NCBI GenBank assembly: GCA_018813765.1
Contig: JAHJBC010000007.1
Coordinates: 62,001 to 126,000 of the forward strand
Direction of reading: 5' to 3'
Origin: Gammaproteobacteria bacterium
Lineage (GTDB): Bacteria; Pseudomonadota; Gammaproteobacteria; Burkholderiales; Gallionellaceae
Length of the DNA: 64,000 nucleotides
A model generated the notes under the pieces. The model worked only from the letters and a program-made list of their open reading frames with translations. It ran no database searches and was not told where the DNA came from. The stretch's first letter is position 1. Each line of letters opens with the position of its first letter. Of this stretch, positions 45,211-59,746 are shown in pieces. Position numbers and translations under genes: made by a program.

Positions 45211-45849
45211 ATGAACTTTATCGAAGAAATCAAAAACGTCGACCCCAAGACACCAGGAAGCTGGCCGTGGCTCATCAAAATCGCCGCTTTTCTTGTGATG
45301 TTCGTTGCAGTTGTAACTACTGGAGCCCTATTTGATTGGCAGGGACAGTGGGAAAGCCTGAAATCTGCTCGGCAACAGGAAGAAAAACTGCGCGAAACTT
45401 ATCTTACAAAAAAACGCTCTGCCATCAATCTCGACATCATCAAGAAGCAACTAATTGATACGCAGCAGTCATTCGGCGCTCTGCTCAAGCAATTGCCGAG
45501 CAAATCCGAGATGGATGCGTTATTAACTGATATCAATCAAGCTGGCCTAGGCCGAGGATTGCAGTTCGAACTGTTCAGACCTGGAGCCGAGTCGGTAACC
45601 GGTGTTTTCGCAGAGCAGCCAATTACCCTCAAAATTTCAGGCAATTACGACGACCTTGGCAAGTTCGCCAGTGATATCTCACAACTGCCTCGCATCGTGA
45701 CCTTGAACAACATCAGCGTAGTGCCTAGCGCAAACTCTGCCCTAATCATGGATGCCACAGCAAAGACCTATCGCTATCTTGACGAAGAGGAGTTGGCAGC
45801 CCAACGACGCGCCTCCAAGCCTAGCGCAAAGAAGGGGGCCAAAAAATGA
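45211..45849 (+). CDS. pilO: Type IV pilus assembly protein PilO
   Basis: A 212-residue bitopic protein that heterodimerises with PilN. One membrane segment (about 23-43, WLIKIAAFLVMFVAVVTTGALF) is followed by a coiled coil (ESLKSARQQEEKLRETYLTKKR) and a periplasmic domain ending in a basic tail (KPSAKKGAKK). The pilP ATG overlaps its stop by four bases. From here through pilQ the base composition is visibly lower in GC than in pilM or the flanking genes. Confidence 0.97.
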   Translation: MNFIEEIKNVDPKTPGSWPWLIKIAAFLVMFVAVVTTGALFDWQGQWESLKSARQQEEKLRETYLTKKRSAINLDIIKKQLIDTQQSFGALLKQLPSKSEMDALLTDINQAGLGRGLQFELFRPGAESVTGVFAEQPITLKISGNYDDLGKFASDISQLPRIVTLNNISVVPSANSALIMDATAKTYRYLDEEELAAQRRASKPSAKKGAKK

Positions 45850-46358
45850 AGCCCGTCCATGCTTTTTTGTTGACCTTTTTACTCCTTGCAGGCTGCGGTG
45901 GGGAAGAATTCCAAGATTTGCGTGACTTCGTTAAGAATGCTGGCGCAGACATGCGCGGCAAGGTCGACCCCCCCCCCGACATGAAACCGTATGAACCATT
46001 CACATATGATAACGATACAGGACTCCCGGATCCGTTCAAACAGCGCAAGGCGGACGCCAGAAACTCCGGTCGTGGCGGCCTTAACCAGCCAAATCTGGAT
46101 CGCCCCAAAGAAGAGTTGGAAGATTACCCGCTAGAAAGCCTGAAGTTGGTGGGTTACCTCTACCAAAAAGGGGTAGGACATGCGCTGATCAAATCCTCCG
46201 AGGGCAAGCTCTACCGTGTCAAGGCTGGAAATTATATCGGGCTGAATTATGGTCAGGTCGTTTCTGTAACCGAAAACGAAATGAAAATTAGAGAAATGGT
46301 GCAGGACAGCGTAGGCGATTGGTCCGAGCGCGAAAATACCCTGCTGTTGATTGAGTAA
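45846..46358 (+). CDS. pilP: Type IV pilus assembly lipoprotein PilP
   Basis: A 170-residue lipoprotein with signal peptide and lipobox LLAGCGG (Cys around residue 18). A flexible Pro-rich segment (VDPPPDMKPYEPFTY) is followed by a C-terminal beta domain that includes LESLKLVGYLYQKGVGHALI and GNYIGLNYGQVVSVTENEM. It connects PilN/PilO to the PilQ secretin. Confidence 0.97.
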   Translation: MKPVHAFLLTFLLLAGCGGEEFQDLRDFVKNAGADMRGKVDPPPDMKPYEPFTYDNDTGLPDPFKQRKADARNSGRGGLNQPNLDRPKEELEDYPLESLKLVGYLYQKGVGHALIKSSEGKLYRVKAGNYIGLNYGQVVSVTENEMKIREMVQDSVGDWSERENTLLLIE

Positions 46359-46373
46359 TCAGGAGTACACATC

Positions 46374-48425
46374 ATGAAACAATTCATCAACCCGATTCGT
46401 AGCACCACCCGCCTTATTGCGGTGTTGCTTACTTTATGCGCACCAGTCGCTCATGCACAGGAATCGGTAGGCGCCGATGGATTGAACAGCATCCAGTCGC
46501 TAACCGCAAGTAACGAACTTGGCGGCAAAGTGGTGGTCGCAGTTGAGCTGAAAAATGCCCCAACGGCGGAACCTCGCTCCTTTATCATCAATACGCCCCC
46601 CCGCATTGCATTCGATTTCCCTGAAACAGAAAACGGCCTTGGGAAATCCTCTCTGGAATTCGGCGAGGGTGATCTGCGTAGCGCAAATATCGTTCAAGCC
46701 GGAAATCGCACGCGCCTTGTAGTCAATCTCAACCAGATGCTGAGCTATGAATCCAAGCTGAGCGGAAACAAGCTGTTGATAACTCTGCAGCGCAAGGAAG
46801 CCGCAAGCGGTGAAGCTGTACCCACACATTTTGCCGAGACTAGTGGCAGTGCTCCACAAATTCATAGTTTGCGCGATGTCGACTTCCGCCGCGGCAAGAA
46901 TGGCGAGGGCCGCATACAAATCGACCTGTCTGACGCTGATATCGGCATTGACATCAAGCAGCAAGGTCGCCTGTTGCTGGTTGATTTCCAGCACACCAAT
47001 TTGCCGCGTAACCTACAACGCAAACTTGACGTGACCGATTTCGGCACTCCTGTTCAAATGGTTGATGCATTCTCTCAGGGTGAAAATTCAAGGCTAGCTA
47101 TAGAACCAAAAGGCTTGTGGGAATATTCCGCTTACCAGACAGATAACATGTTTATCATCGAAGTCAAGGCAGTTGCTGAGGATCCCAATAAGCTGGTCAA
47201 AAGTTCTCAACCAGGTTATGCGGGCGAAAAACTAACTTTGAATTTCCAGAATATCTCGACGCGCGAAGCCCTGAGCGTGATTGCCGATTTCACCAGTTTG
47301 AATATGGTGATCAGCGACACGGTCACAGGCAGCCTGACTTTACGGTTAAAGGATGTGCCGTGGGATCAGGCGCTGGATATCATCCTGCAAAGCCGAGGGT
47401 TGGATATGCGCAAGAACGGCAACGTGATTCAAGTTGCCCCCCGTGAGGAAATAGCGGCTAAGGAAAAGCTTGATTTTTCAGCCCGCCAGGAAATTACTGA
47501 ACTTGAACCATTGCGAACCGAAAATTTTCAGCTTGCTTATGCAAAAGCTGCAGATATCGTGAAGTTGATTTCAAATGATCGCCAAAAGATATTATCCAAG
47601 CGTGGTAGCGCAAATTATGACTTGCGAACAAACATGCTGTTTGTGAAGGATGTGCCTTCGAATCTGGAAGAGGTGCGCAAACTGATCAAGCTGGTAGATG
47701 TCGCAGTACGGCAAGTGTTGATTGAAGCTAGATTTGTTGAGGCAGGCGAATCCTTTAACCACACTTTGGGCGGCAGGCTCGGCTACGCTGGCCCAACGAT
47801 TGGCGTTGGTAGCAATGCGCAGGGAAACGTTTCTGGAGGTAGTTTAAACCTTCCTGGCGCTGCTTCTGGGCTGGGTGGTTTGACCATGTCGCTGTTCAAT
47901 GCCGCAGCCACCGAGACTTTGACCCTCGAATTGAATGCATCTGCAATCGATGGAACTGCAAAGAACATTGCCAGCCCAAGAGTTGTGACCAGCGACAAGA
48001 CTCCAGCCACCATCGAATCCGGCGTTGAAGTTCCCTACCTCCAGGCAAGCAGTAGCGGAGCAACCAACGTAGCCTTCAAAAAAGCGGTTCTTGGTTTAAC
48101 AGTAACTCCGCAGATCACCCCTGAGGATAGTGTAACCATGAAAATTAGTGTGAGTCAGGACTCGGTCGGCAATATCTACTCAGGCGTGCCCAGCATCAAC
48201 ACCAAGAAGGTCGACACCGAAGTCCTTGTCGATAACGGAGGAACGGTCGTAATTGGCGGGGTATATACGCAGGACTCGACTGATTCAACTTCGGCAGTTC
48301 CCGGCTTAGGCGATATCCCCGTTCTCGGCTGGTTATTCAAGAACAACACTGTAGTCAAAAGCAAAAAAGAACTACTCGTATTCATTACCCCAAAAATATT
48401 GAAAGATAAGCTTGGATCAAATTAA
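46374..48425 (+). CDS. pilQ: Type IV pilus secretin PilQ
   Basis: A 683-residue outer-membrane secretin that forms the pilus exit pore. After the signal peptide (about 1-28) come two AMIN domains (about 40-280) for peptidoglycan binding, an STN-like region (LNFQNISTREALSVIADFTSLNMVIS), an N1/secretin-N domain, and the secretin core with VEVPYLQASSSG, VDTEVLVDNGGTVVIGGVY and DIPVLGWLFKN. The last residues (LLVFITPKIL) match the family's end. A strong terminator follows. Confidence 0.97.
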   Translation: MKQFINPIRSTTRLIAVLLTLCAPVAHAQESVGADGLNSIQSLTASNELGGKVVVAVELKNAPTAEPRSFIINTPPRIAFDFPETENGLGKSSLEFGEGDLRSANIVQAGNRTRLVVNLNQMLSYESKLSGNKLLITLQRKEAASGEAVPTHFAETSGSAPQIHSLRDVDFRRGKNGEGRIQIDLSDADIGIDIKQQGRLLLVDFQHTNLPRNLQRKLDVTDFGTPVQMVDAFSQGENSRLAIEPKGLWEYSAYQTDNMFIIEVKAVAEDPNKLVKSSQPGYAGEKLTLNFQNISTREALSVIADFTSLNMVISDTVTGSLTLRLKDVPWDQALDIILQSRGLDMRKNGNVIQVAPREEIAAKEKLDFSARQEITELEPLRTENFQLAYAKAADIVKLISNDRQKILSKRGSANYDLRTNMLFVKDVPSNLEEVRKLIKLVDVAVRQVLIEARFVEAGESFNHTLGGRLGYAGPTIGVGSNAQGNVSGGSLNLPGAASGLGGLTMSLFNAAATETLTLELNASAIDGTAKNIASPRVVTSDKTPATIESGVEVPYLQASSSGATNVAFKKAVLGLTVTPQITPEDSVTMKISVSQDSVGNIYSGVPSINTKKVDTEVLVDNGGTVVIGGVYTQDSTDSTSAVPGLGDIPVLGWLFKNNTVVKSKKELLVFITPKILKDKLGSN

Positions 48426-48450
48426 TTAATGTTTGATAACAAGTAAACGA

Positions 48451-48484
48451 ACCCAGCCCGGCAACTGTCGGGCTGGGGTTTTTC
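48451..48484 (+). terminator. Intrinsic terminator of pilMNOPQ
   Basis: CCCAGCCCG (48452-48460) pairs with CGGGCTGGG (48469-48477) across an eight-base loop and is followed by five T. It starts 26 bases after the pilQ stop. Confidence 0.92.
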
Positions 48485-48504
48485 CGAGGATTGCAGAATT
48501 CCAT

Positions 48505-48517
48505 TACAATTCTCGAC
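48505..48517 (+). promoter_or_regulatory. Possible -10 element directly before aroKB
   Basis: TACAAT (48505-48510) is close to the -10 consensus and lies only seven bases before the aroKB ATG, while no Shine-Dalgarno sequence is visible. If used, transcription would begin at or next to the start codon (leaderless mRNA). The region around -35 is weak (TTCCGA). Confidence 0.35.
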
Positions 48518-50164
48518 ATGACTACCAAGATAGCCCTCAAGCACACTCCTGGAAACATCATCCTGATCGGCATGATGGGTGCCGGCAAAACAACGGTAGG
48601 CAAGCTGCTGGCCAAACATCTCGGCAAGACGTTCATCGACAGCGACGAAGAGATACAGCGACGGACAGGAGTCACCATCCCCCATATCTTCGATGTCGAA
48701 GGCGAAGCAGGTTTCCGTATGCGCGAGACCGGCGTAATCCAAGAATTGCTTATGCGGGACGGCATCGTACTGGCGACCGGCGGGGGCGCTGTACTCAACC
48801 CGCAGAACCGGACAACGATGAAGCAGAACGGCATCGTCGTCTATTTGAAGAGCAATGTGCACGACCTGTGGCAACGTACGCGCCACGATCACAATCGCCC
48901 GTTGTTGCAGACCGAGAATCCGCGTGCGCGATTGCAGGAGCTGCATGACCAGCGCGACCCGCTGTATATGGAAACGGCAGATTTGATCGTTAATACCGGC
49001 AAGCAAAGCGTGCAGATATTGCTGGAGAAACTGCAACACCAACTGGAAGACATCAAGCCAAAGAATACAACCATGGATTCGATGCAAACACTGAATGTGG
49101 GACTGGCAGAACGCAGCTATCCCATCCACATCGGCAGCGGATTGCTTGAACGCATCGATCTGCTGCTGCCCCATATTCCGCGCAAACGCACGGTCATCGT
49201 CAGCAACACTACGGTGGCTCCACTGTATCTGCAGCGATTGAGCGACGGCCTAATGGCGAACGGAGTGCAGGTGCAGTCCGTCATCCTGCCGGATGGCGAG
49301 CAGTATAAATCGGGCGAATCGCTGAACACGATCTATGATGCATTGCTGACGGCGCGCAGCGAACGCAGCACCCCGCTCATCGCCCTGGGCGGCGGCGTCA
49401 TCGGCGACATCACCGGCTACGCGGCAGCCACCTATCTGCGCGGCGTTCCGTTCATCCAGATACCCACCACTTTGCTGTCGCAGGTTGATTCCTCGGTAGG
49501 TGGCAAAACCGGCATCAATCATCCGCTGGGCAAAAACATGATCGGTGCCTTCTACCAGCCGCGCGTCGTGCTGGCCGATACGACCGTGCTCGATACCCTG
49601 CCGGACAAGGAATTGCGTGCGGGCATCGCCGAAGTCATCAAGTACGGACTCATCCGCGACCTGCCGTTTCTGGAATGGCTGGAAGCGAATATGTCCAAAC
49701 TGCTGGCGCGCGACACCGAAGCCCTGCAATACGCCATCGCGCGCAGCTGCCAGAACAAGGCCGAAGTGGTCGGCAGCGACGAACGAGAGAGCGGCGAGCG
49801 CGCCTTGCTCAATCTGGGTCATACCTTCGGTCACGCCATCGAGAACGGCATGGGATACGGCGTCTGGCTGCACGGTGAGGCCGTTGCGGCCGGGACTATC
49901 ATGGCAGCCGACCTGTCGCAGCGGCTGGGCTGGCTAAGTGCGCAGGATGTTGCGCGCGTGCGCAAGCTGTTCGAACAGAGCGGATTGCCGGTCATCTCAC
50001 CCAAACTGGGAACAGGCAAATATCTGGTACTCATGGGGCTGGACAAGAAAGTGGCGGACGGCAAGATACGCTTCGTGTTGCTGAAATCGTTGGGGCAAGC
50101 CGTGATGACCGGCGATGTGCCGCAAGCCCTGCTGGAACAGACCCTGGAGGCGTGCAGTGCCTGA
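48518..50164 (+). CDS. aroKB: Shikimate kinase-3-dehydroquinate synthase fusion
   Basis: A 548-residue protein joining two shikimate-pathway enzymes normally encoded by adjacent genes. Residues 1-185 are shikimate kinase: Walker [13 protein letters not shown] (18-29), [21 protein letters not shown] and RPLLQ. From about residue 186 the sequence is 3-dehydroquinate synthase: [57 protein letters not shown] and [11 protein letters not shown]. There is no stop or frameshift at the joint ([15 protein letters not shown]), and neither internal ATG (49073, 49082) has a ribosome-binding site. The stop overlaps the dgt start. A bifunctional annotation of this type is known, so the fusion is probably not unique to this genome. 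Confidence 0.95.
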   Translation: MTTKIALKHTPGNIILIGMMGAGKTTVGKLLAKHLGKTFIDSDEEIQRRTGVTIPHIFDVEGEAGFRMRETGVIQELLMRDGIVLATGGGAVLNPQNRTTMKQNGIVVYLKSNVHDLWQRTRHDHNRPLLQTENPRARLQELHDQRDPLYMETADLIVNTGKQSVQILLEKLQHQLEDIKPKNTTMDSMQTLNVGLAERSYPIHIGSGLLERIDLLLPHIPRKRTVIVSNTTVAPLYLQRLSDGLMANGVQVQSVILPDGEQYKSGESLNTIYDALLTARSERSTPLIALGGGVIGDITGYAAATYLRGVPFIQIPTTLLSQVDSSVGGKTGINHPLGKNMIGAFYQPRVVLADTTVLDTLPDKELRAGIAEVIKYGLIRDLPFLEWLEANMSKLLARDTEALQYAIARSCQNKAEVVGSDERESGERALLNLGHTFGHAIENGMGYGVWLHGEAVAAGTIMAADLSQRLGWLSAQDVARVRKLFEQSGLPVISPKLGTGKYLVLMGLDKKVADGKIRFVLLKSLGQAVMTGDVPQALLEQTLEACSA

Positions 50165-51275
50165 ACTCGCGCCCTACGCTGTCGGCAAGAGCGCTCTCGG
50201 CAGAAGGATTCCCGAACCTCCCCCTTCCGGGCGCAGCGAATTCCAGCGCGACCGCGACCGCATCATCCACTCGGCCGCCTTTCGCCGCCTAGAATACAAG
50301 ACCCAGGTGTTCGTGAACCACGAAGGCGATCTGTTCCGAACCCGCCTCACTCACAGTATCGAAGTCGCCCAGATCGGCCGCTCCATTGCGCGCAGCCTCG
50401 CGCTGAATGAGGATCTGGTAGAAGCGGTCTCGCTGGCGCACGATCTCGGCCATACCCCGTTTGGCCATGCCGGGCAGGAAGCGCTGAACGACTGCATGAA
50501 GGATTACGGCGGTTTCGAGCACAACCTGCAATCATTGCGCGTGGTGGATGTGCTGGAAGAGCGCTATGCGAAGTTCGACGGCCTCAACCTGTGCTTCGAG
50601 ACGCGCGAAGGCATACTCAAACACTGCTCGAAGGAGCATGCCGCCCAACTCGGCGATGTTGGCGAGCGCTTCCTCAAGGAACAGCGCCCTAACCTGGAAG
50701 CCCAGATCGCCAACCTCGCCGACGAGATCGCCTACAACAACCATGACGTGGATGATGGCCTGCGCTCCGGCCTACTGACTCTGGAGCAACTTGCCTCGGT
50801 GCGCCTGTTCGCACGGCATCTGGACGAAGTGCGCACTGCCTGGCCGAACCTGTCCGAACGCCGCGTGATACATGAAACGGTGCGCAGCATGATCGGCACT
50901 CTGGTCACCGACCTCATCCGGCAGACAGAGTGCAACATCCGCGAACACACCCCCAAGAGCGTCGATGATGTGCGCATCGCGCCGATGCTGGCTGCTTTCA
51001 GCGCGGAGATGCATGAGCTCAACCGCGAACTCAAGGGTTTCCTGCGTACCCATCTGTACCGGCATTATCGCGTCATGCGCATGACCGCCAAGGCGCGGCG
51101 CATCATCGGCGACCTTTTCCAGGCCTTCATGGAAGACCCCAGGTTGTTGCCGCCGCAATTCAATCCGCAAACCGAGTCCGTCCAAGCCCGTTCGGTGGCC
51201 GACTACATTGCCGGCATGACCGACCGCTACGCCATCCGCGAACACCGCCGCATCTACGCCATCGAAGAGATTTAA
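50157..51275 (+). CDS. dgt: dGTPase-like deoxynucleoside triphosphate triphosphohydrolase
   Basis: A 372-residue HD-domain hydrolase that splits dNTPs to nucleoside and triphosphate. The HD residues are in [28 protein letters not shown] and [16 protein letters not shown]. The N terminus ([22 protein letters not shown]) is family-typical. GTG 50157 is the start: GGAGG lies six bases upstream inside aroKB, and it overlaps that gene's stop by eight bases. It was likely inherited as part of the pil-aro-dgt cluster. Confidence 0.93.
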   Translation: MPELAPYAVGKSALGRRIPEPPPSGRSEFQRDRDRIIHSAAFRRLEYKTQVFVNHEGDLFRTRLTHSIEVAQIGRSIARSLALNEDLVEAVSLAHDLGHTPFGHAGQEALNDCMKDYGGFEHNLQSLRVVDVLEERYAKFDGLNLCFETREGILKHCSKEHAAQLGDVGERFLKEQRPNLEAQIANLADEIAYNNHDVDDGLRSGLLTLEQLASVRLFARHLDEVRTAWPNLSERRVIHETVRSMIGTLVTDLIRQTECNIREHTPKSVDDVRIAPMLAAFSAEMHELNRELKGFLRTHLYRHYRVMRMTAKARRIIGDLFQAFMEDPRLLPPQFNPQTESVQARSVADYIAGMTDRYAIREHRRIYAIEEI

Positions 51276-51346
51276 CTGATAAGGTACTAGCCGACAATGC
51301 TACGGTTGGCAAACTACACAATAGAGGAGAACGTTACACATCGCGC

Positions 51347-51376
51347 ATAGCCCCAGCCTTGCTGGGCGGGGGCTAT
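51347..51376. other. Stem-loop between dgt and the Ig-like gene
   Basis: ATAGCCCC pairs with GGGGGCTAT, with an inner AGCC/GGGC stem. It lies between two convergent genes (stops at 51275 and 51387). No T-tract follows on either strand, so it may be a Rho-independent-like barrier, a repeat or an mRNA 3' end structure. Confidence 0.5.
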
Positions 51377-51386
51377 AACGAAGTGA

Positions 51387-53342
51387 TTAGTTGTATGGGG
51401 AATCAGGCAAAGTGCATGGCGATTTCACATCTGTAACAGCCGCTCGCAACATCGCATAGAAATCTGTGCTGGACTCGGTCCCTTGCACTTGAATCGTTGC
51501 GCGAATACGGGCACCAACCCAATTGGCATAAGTCTTCATATACGTCCAATCGAAGGTGGCCGTTCCATCTGCATCTGTAGTAACTGTAGAAGGGATGGCG
51601 CCAGCATCGGAAGGTGCTGGCCAAAGCATGTTATCTGGAGTTCCGTATCCGGCTGATGGCGGAGTTGCTGGAGACAAAACCAAATACGTATACCCTCCCG
51701 GCCCATCAATGTCTTCACCTGGATCCAAGGTCAAGAAGTTGCTTGTATCCTCGTTAGGAAAGCCAAAGTATTCAACCACTTTGCAATCCGCATCGCGTTC
51801 ACCCTTGTAGTAGTACGAAGGCCAAAGCGAGAGCGAAACGACTGCACCTGAAACTCTGTTTCCATTGGAGTCGACTACCTGTACCGAAACTGGCAAAGAA
51901 TACATAGTATTACTATTTATGATGCTAACGGTGGTACTCAATCCGAGCGTAACCGAAGCTGCTGTGCCCCCCACTGTGATGGGGGTTGTGGCAGAAATAG
52001 CTGTTCCAACAACAGTTGCTTTGACCGCATGTCCCTGTGTGGTAGAGGATGTGCCTGCCGTAAACGTTGCCTGCGCCTGACCTTGAGGGTCAGTACTATT
52101 AGTGGTAACCACAACCGGACTTATTGATTCGCCAGAACCGGTAGAGTTGACTAGTTCAAAAAAAACATTTGCGCCACCGACTGGACTATTCGAACTGTCG
52201 CGTACCATCGCAGTTAGCGTGGCAGTACTCAGATTTACACCATCACTCAAAGGAAGAATCGACACGTTCGATTGCAAGGTTATCGAGGAGGCACTAGTGC
52301 TCGGAGCGCTGACTGAAAAAATGAAATTCTGTGACGAGAGAACGGCGCCACTCGCATCAAGTGCATCGACTTGAACATTGGCATTTCCGGCCAAGGAGCC
52401 CGGATTAAAGCTAACTGTGAGTGAGCCTGTTCCTGGATTAGGCGCTGTATAGATTTTCTGGCCATTCGCAACCCAGCTCCCCAATGTGGTTGCGAAACGC
52501 ACATTCGGAACTCCCGTAGTTGGCACACTAACTACTACTGATTCATTTGTCCCAATATAGGCAGGATCTGGAGAGGCTGCAGGGGTAGTCACGGCGAAGG
52601 TGCCAACTGAGGTGCCTGAAATGGTAACGGTTTTGGTAGCAGATGCAGTTACGGCACCGGTTGAATCAAGCCATTCAACAAGCACATCAATATTGCCGGC
52701 GGAAGTTCCAGTGACGTTCACAGTAGCCGTGCCAGTACCTCCAGTAATGCCTGTTGCGGCGCTTAGCGTTCCGGCCCCGGTACTTGTTGAAGCAATTGAG
52801 TAGCGCAACGGTTGGCCAGGAACAGGCATACCACCAGAATTCAGAGTGGCAGTCGTAATCGTGAGTGGGGTGCCGGAAGCCACGGAAGTTGAAGTGGTTG
52901 ATAAGGACAGCGACGACCCAACAATCTGAACCTGTCGGCTTCCAGAGGCACCGGTTCCGGCTGCAGTAGCAGTGATTGTTGCAATATTATTAATTCCCGC
53001 CGTACCGCCCGAAAAAGTAACAACAACCTGGCCTGTAGAGTCGGTCGTTCCAGTTGATGAACCAATTTGGCCGGCGGTAGTTGAAAAAGTAAGCGTTTGG
53101 TCTGCAACTACTGAGTTTCCAGAGTTGAGTGCCGTTGCGGTAATCGTTATCAAATCAGAATTGTCACTCTGAACTGTGTTGCTGGTAGCTGACAGGACAA
53201 TTTGTGTCGCAGAGTTCGCTAACACTGTAGGATCAGTTTCAGTTCCGACAGCTCTTCCACCGCAAGCCGTCAACAAAGCGCCCATTACAACCAGCATCAA
53301 TGCAGTCAAAGCTCTTGGACAAAACGAATAGATGGTTCGCAC
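51387..53342 (-). CDS. Large lipoprotein with bacterial Ig-like domains
   Basis: A 651-residue exported protein. The signal peptide ends with a lipobox (MGALLTACGG, Cys around residue 27). The rest is Ser/Thr/Val/Gly-rich and made of about five bacterial Ig-like (Big_1/invasin-type) domains of roughly 95 residues. Typical segments are LITITATALNSGNSVVADQ, TTDSTGQVVVTFSGGTAG, ATLTAMVRDSSNSPVGGAN and VSVQVVDSNGNRVSGAVV. The C-terminal part is different (YYYKGERDADCKVVEYFG, a DWTYMKTYANWVGARI segment) and may be a distinct ligand or carbohydrate domain. Base use is lower in GC than its neighbours. It interrupts the plus-strand dgt-gltB neighbourhood on the opposite strand. Confidence 0.85.
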   Translation of the reverse strand: MRTIYSFCPRALTALMLVVMGALLTACGGRAVGTETDPTVLANSATQIVLSATSNTVQSDNSDLITITATALNSGNSVVADQTLTFSTTAGQIGSSTGTTDSTGQVVVTFSGGTAGINNIATITATAAGTGASGSRQVQIVGSSLSLSTTSTSVASGTPLTITTATLNSGGMPVPGQPLRYSIASTSTGAGTLSAATGITGGTGTATVNVTGTSAGNIDVLVEWLDSTGAVTASATKTVTISGTSVGTFAVTTPAASPDPAYIGTNESVVVSVPTTGVPNVRFATTLGSWVANGQKIYTAPNPGTGSLTVSFNPGSLAGNANVQVDALDASGAVLSSQNFIFSVSAPSTSASSITLQSNVSILPLSDGVNLSTATLTAMVRDSSNSPVGGANVFFELVNSTGSGESISPVVVTTNSTDPQGQAQATFTAGTSSTTQGHAVKATVVGTAISATTPITVGGTAASVTLGLSTTVSIINSNTMYSLPVSVQVVDSNGNRVSGAVVSLSLWPSYYYKGERDADCKVVEYFGFPNEDTSNFLTLDPGEDIDGPGGYTYLVLSPATPPSAGYGTPDNMLWPAPSDAGAIPSTVTTDADGTATFDWTYMKTYANWVGARIRATIQVQGTESSTDFYAMLRAAVTDVKSPCTLPDSPYN

Positions 53343-53612
53343 GGAAACCCTCCAGATATTGAGGTTGCCATTATCGCGTTATTGCGAAAATGTATGAACG
53401 GCATTCTATAACCCTTAGTTTTAATTACGCAACTTATATTTTATCTTGTTGGGTTTGAATAAATACACGTTAAGTTCACCCCACGGAAGGCACTCTCAAG
53501 AACTGCCCGGTTGCCGCGCTTTACAGGAACGGGTAACATCGCCGCCCTTTCGGGTAAATATTTGGGGCGGCTAATGCCGCCGGACTGTTGGATGATCGAG
53601 GTGAGGAACAAG

Positions 53613-58267
<4,655 letters not shown>

Positions 58268-58268
<1 letters not shown>

Positions 58269-59731
58269 TGGGCAAGCCGACAGGTTTCATGGAATTCCGC
58301 CGTGTCAGCGAAGGCTACGCACCGGTGGAAAGCCGCGTGAAGAACTACCAGGAGTTCGTCGCGCACCTTTCCGACGGCGAAGCGAAACAACAGGGGGCGC
58401 GCTGCATGGACTGCGGCATCCCGTTCTGCAACAGCGGCTGCCCGGTCAACAACATCATCCCCGACTGGAACGACCTGGTGTACCGCGGCGAATGGAAGCA
58501 GGCGCTGGACGTGCTGCACTCCACCAACAACTTTCCCGAAGTGACCGGCCGCATCTGCCCCGCTCCGTGCGAGGCAGCCTGCACGCTCAACATCAACAAC
58601 GACGCTGTCGGCATCAAGTCGATCGAGCACTTCATCATCGACAAGGGCGGCGAGAACGGCTGGGTCGTTCCGCAACCCGCGCAGAAGAAGACCGGCAAGA
58701 AGGTCGCCGTGGTCGGCTCCGGCCCTGCGGGATTGGCAGCCGCTCAGCAACTGGCGCGCGTCGGCCACAGCGTCACCGTATTCGAGAAGAACAGCCGCAT
58801 CGGCGGACTCATGCGTTACGGCATCCCCGACTTCAAGCTGGACAAGCGCCTGATCGACTGGCGCATGGCGCAGCTTGCGGCTGAGGGCGTCAAGTTCCGG
58901 GTCAACACTTTCGTGGGCAAGGAAGCGCCGGGCAAAGGCATCGTCAACGATGCGAAGAAGGTCGTCAGCCCGAAGGAGCTACATAAGGAATTCGACGCTG
59001 TGATCCTGGCTGGCGGTTCGGAACAGCCGCGCGACCTGCCGGTGCCGGGACGCGAACTCAAGGGCGTGCATTTCGCGCTCGAGTTTCTGATCGCACAGAA
59101 CAAGGAAGTGGCGGGTGATGCAAAGAACCCGATCAACGTCGCGGGCAAGCATGTCGTCGTGATCGGCGGCGGCGATACCGGTTCCGACTGCGTGGGCACC
59201 TCCAACCGCCACGGCGCTGCGTCCATCACCCAGATCGAGGTGATGCCGCGTCCGCCCGAGAACGAAAACGGTCCGCTGACCTGGCCGAACTGGCCGCTCA
59301 AGCTGCGCACCTCCAGCTCGCATGAAGAAGGCTGCGCGCGCGACTGGGCCATCGCTACCAAAGAATGCATTGGCGAGAACGGCGTGCTCAAGTCTCTCAA
59401 GTGCGTGCGCGTAGAGTTCAAGGACGGCAAAATGAATGAGGTCGCCGGCAGCGAGTTCGAGCTGAAGGCCGACTACGTATTCCTCGCCATGGGCTTCACC
59501 AATCCGTTGTCGCAGGTGCTGGATGCCTTCGGCGTGGAGAAGGATGCACGCGGCAACGCCAAAGCCGACACCGAAGGCGCCAAGTGCTACCAGACCAATG
59601 TGAAGAAAGTGTTTGCAGCGGGCGACATGCGCCGCGGCCAATCGCTGGTGGTGTGGGCCATCCGCGAAGGCCGTCAGGCGGCGCGTGCCGTCGACGAGTT
59701 CCTCATGGGCAGCAGCGTCCTGCCCCGATAA
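58268..59731 (+). CDS. gltD: Glutamate synthase small subunit
   Basis: A 487-residue flavoprotein that feeds electrons from NADPH to GltB. The N-terminal part has the 4Fe-4S cysteines [18 protein letters not shown] and [11 protein letters not shown]. The FAD motif is [19 protein letters not shown] (around residue 150), the NADPH motif [13 protein letters not shown], and the C-terminal FAD motif [17 protein letters not shown]. Its ATG overlaps the gltB stop (TAATG). Confidence 0.97.
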
Positions 59732-59746
59732 CAAGAAAAGTTAAAA

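Noticed and set aside
48491..48518. TTG at 48491 as the aroKB start
   Set aside because: GAGGA lies directly against it, leaving no spacing, and the added residues are not part of shikimate kinase. ATG 48518 fits the family better.
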